A stretch of 64,000 nucleotides of DNA from Falsiphaeobacter marinintestinus (lineage in GTDB: Bacteria; Pseudomonadota; Alphaproteobacteria; Rhodobacterales; Rhodobacteraceae), in NCBI RefSeq assembly GCF_007923355.1, contig NZ_VOGO01000002.1, positions 372,001 to 436,000 of the forward strand. The letters are read 5' to 3'. Position numbers and translations under genes: made by a program. Positions within the stretch are counted from its first letter, which is position 1. Every line of letters starts with the position of its first letter. A model generated the notes under the pieces. That model did not search any database and had not been told where the DNA came from. It saw only the letters and a list, made by a program, of their open reading frames with translations. Positions 62,646 to 64,000 of this stretch are shown here, one piece after another.

Positions 62646-62766
62646 GTGATCCTCTTACGTGCAGTTTTACATGGGGCGTTTGCGAAACGAAACCAGTTGC
62701 GGCGTGCATATCAGCAAAACAGGGGCCGATGTCGGCCCGGGCGCGGGGCCCGAGCCGTTTACTCGG

Positions 62767-63339
62767 TCAGCTGGCTTGTTTCAGCCCATCGGCTTTTTGC
62801 CATGCGAATTTTTCGAACACTTTGTCGACCGGTGTCTGGGCAAAATGGTTGGTGTAGTTCGACATCACCTTTTGCGACACACCCAGGATCACCTCAAGAA
62901 TGTTGCGCTGGGTAAATCTCGCGTCAAGGAACGCTTGCGTGTCGGCCTCGTCCACAAAGCCACGGTTTCGCACAACCAGCAGAGTGAAATCGCGCAAAGC
63001 CTCCAGCTTGGCGGTGGGCAAGGGGGTCTCGTTGCGCAGCGCGTCTGTGATGGCGTCGTCGACCTTCATCATCTTGGCGATGCCAGTGTGGGCCGGAACG
63101 CAATAGTGGCAGTTCTGTTCGACGTTAACAGCCTGCCAGACAACGGTCTTTTCTTCGTCGGTCAGGCTGGTTGCCAGAAACTGCTGATGCGCAAAGTTGT
63201 AGGCGGCCAGCAGGCCGGGGGCCTCTGCCATAACACCGTGCAGACCGGGGATACGGCCGTTGCGCTTCAGAGATGTTTCCAGCAACGGCGTGGACTCTTC
63301 GGGGGCAGTGTCGAGGGTGTGGATGGTAAAGTCGGCCAT
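62767..63339 (-). CDS. AhpD-like carboxymuconolactone decarboxylase-family protein
   Basis: 190 residues. The redox motif NCHYCVPAH has Cys77, Cys80 and His84, as in AhpD-type peroxidase partners. Helical throughout. First gene of the leftward operon with FrnE-like and TetR genes; a GC-rich hairpin lies in the 121-base gap after it. Likely a thiol-dependent defence protein; the exact substrate is unknown. Confidence 0.87.
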   Translation of the reverse strand: MADFTIHTLDTAPEESTPLLETSLKRNGRIPGLHGVMAEAPGLLAAYNFAHQQFLATSLTDEEKTVVWQAVNVEQNCHYCVPAHTGIAKMMKVDDAITDALRNETPLPTAKLEALRDFTLLVVRNRGFVDEADTQAFLDARFTQRNILEVILGVSQKVMSNYTNHFAQTPVDKVFEKFAWQKADGLKQAS

Positions 63340-63386
63340 GGTTTCAATCCTGAGCTAAGTGGCGATGCACGTGACTTAGGGTACTT

Positions 63387-63424
63387 TGAGTGATTGCTCA
63401 ATGTGATATTTGAGTGATCACTCA
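63387..63424. promoter_or_regulatory. Tandem TetR-type operators before the AhpD-like gene
   Basis: TGAGTGATCACTCA (63411-63424) is a perfect 14-base palindrome. TGAGTGATTGCTCA (63387-63400) is a near copy 24 bases away. Both lie 48-85 bases upstream of the start at 63339 and are candidates for the TetR protein encoded third in the operon. Confidence 0.7.
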
Positions 63425-63467
63425 TTTGTGAGCCTGCACGCGCAGCGCCCTCGGACCCTCGTGATTT

Positions 63468-64000
63468 TCAGACTGGCCGGGATATGGTGACGCAAGCACT
63501 GGTGCCACGTCCTTTTTGCGAGGACAGCTCAAACCGGGCGCCATGCGCGCGGGCCAGGTCCGCAACCACCGCAAGTCCAAGTCCTGTGCCTTGAGAGTTT
63601 TCGCCAAGAGCATAGGGTTGCAATGCGTGGTCGATTTCTTCCGGGGTCATGCCTGCGCCTGTATCGTGAACCTCGATCCGGCATCCGTCTGACAGGCGGC
63701 GACACCCGATCAGAATACGGCCGGTTTCTGTGTGCTTTATCGCATTGGCGACCAGGTTCATCACGATCCGTGTCAGGGCGACCGGGTCGGTATCAAGTTC
63801 GGCGCTGCTGGGAACACAGCGCAGATCCAGCCCTTTGGCCGCCGCCTCTTGCCGGAACATCGCAGCGATGTTGTTTAGTACGATCGAGGCGGGAAAGTGT
63901 TCGATCGGGGCATTCTCGGTTGCTGCCTCTTGCTGCCAGTCGGCGTCTGGATGCGTGGCATCCAGGTTCTGGCGCACAAGCGTTTCCAGATAATCAAAGC
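63468..64000 (-). CDS. Sensor histidine kinase, C-terminal part (N-terminus beyond window)
   Basis: Open frame of at least 177 codons from the right edge, encoding the ATP-binding half of a two-component kinase. N box NLVANAIKHTETGRI, G1 box HDTGAGM and G2 box GTGLGLAVVADLARAHG are present, ending GRGTSACVTISRPV. The residues before it (FDYLETLVRQNLDA) look like the end of the dimerisation domain, so the phospho-accepting His lies outside. The sensor domain and partner regulator are not visible. Confidence 0.88.
   Translation of the reverse strand, partial: FDYLETLVRQNLDATHPDADWQQEAATENAPIEHFPASIVLNNIAAMFRQEAAAKGLDLRCVPSSAELDTDPVALTRIVMNLVANAIKHTETGRILIGCRRLSDGCRIEVHDTGAGMTPEEIDHALQPYALGENSQGTGLGLAVVADLARAHGARFELSSQKGRGTSACVTISRPV

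Noticed and set aside
1-64000. Prophage, insertion sequence, CRISPR array or genomic island borders
   Set aside because: No transposase, integrase, phage or Cas gene, no array of repeats and no tRNA-flanking direct repeats are visible.

Overview
The window looks like part of the chromosome of a marine Rhodobacterales bacterium of the Roseobacter type. The reasons are high-GC coding DNA, dense short operons with ATGA and GTGA overlaps, three TRAP transporters plus an orphan TRAP-type receptor, two tripartite tricarboxylate (TTT) transporters, and a form I aerobic CO dehydrogenase cluster. This placement is inference; no rRNA, tRNA, phage, insertion sequence or CRISPR array is visible. Both ends are cut: a TRAP large permease at the left and a sensor kinase at the right.

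1-6.9 kb: a malonate-type module. TRAP genes dctP-dctQ-dctM run leftwards, followed upstream by a GntR/FadR regulator, with a divergent amidase and a malonyl-CoA synthetase (MatB). The set reads as uptake of malonate, release of malonate from malonamate, and activation to malonyl-CoA. No malonyl-CoA decarboxylase is present in the window.

7.0-16.1 kb: coxC, coxM, coxS, coxL, a RidA-like gene, coxD, coxE, coxF, a 34-residue Cys-Cys peptide and coxG, all rightward. CoxL carries the form I active-site loop AYRCSFR. The RidA-like gene and the small peptide are the unusual additions. A GntR regulator, a PlsC/hemolysin-type acyltransferase, a cytochrome b561-type membrane protein and a 2-hydroxyacid dehydrogenase follow (16.2-19.7 kb).

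19.7-25.1 kb: a leftward TRAP operon (dctP, dctQ, dctM) that continues into an LVIVD-repeat protein and a secreted metallo-beta-lactamase-fold hydrolase. 25.5-33.3 kb: a divergent catabolic cluster with rhodanese, Gfo/Idh dehydrogenase and flavin reductase to the left, and LLM flavin monooxygenase, enol-lactonase-like hydrolase, OsmC protein, beta-keto acid cleavage enzyme, AEC transporter and LysR regulator to the right.

33.7-42.9 kb: a long rightward run with an AhpD-like protein, a complete TTT system (C-B-A), a Gfo/Idh dehydrogenase coupled to a TRAP-receptor homologue without signal peptide, and a second TTT system (B-A-C), closed by a strong terminator. 43-48 kb: mostly leftward dehydrogenases and a dihydrodipicolinate-synthase-family aldolase, controlled by a divergent FadR-type regulator. 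TGGTNNACCA-like palindromes lie next to this regulator, before the TTT run and before the 25.1 kb TRAP operon, which suggests one regulon.

48.8-55.2 kb: a GST, then an operon of a Gfo/Idh dehydrogenase, two 3-hydroxyisobutyrate-dehydrogenase-like enzymes, a HutC-type regulator and a TauE/SafE exporter, preceded by paired GTCCGGAC palindromes; a convergent Gfo/Idh gene follows. 55.4-61.4 kb: a GMC oxidoreductase divergent from a third TRAP operon and its IclR regulator, with a perfect FNR-type box between them. 61.4-64 kb: a leftward AhpD-like, FrnE/DsbA-like and TetR operon with tandem TetR-type operators, then the C-terminal part of a histidine kinase.
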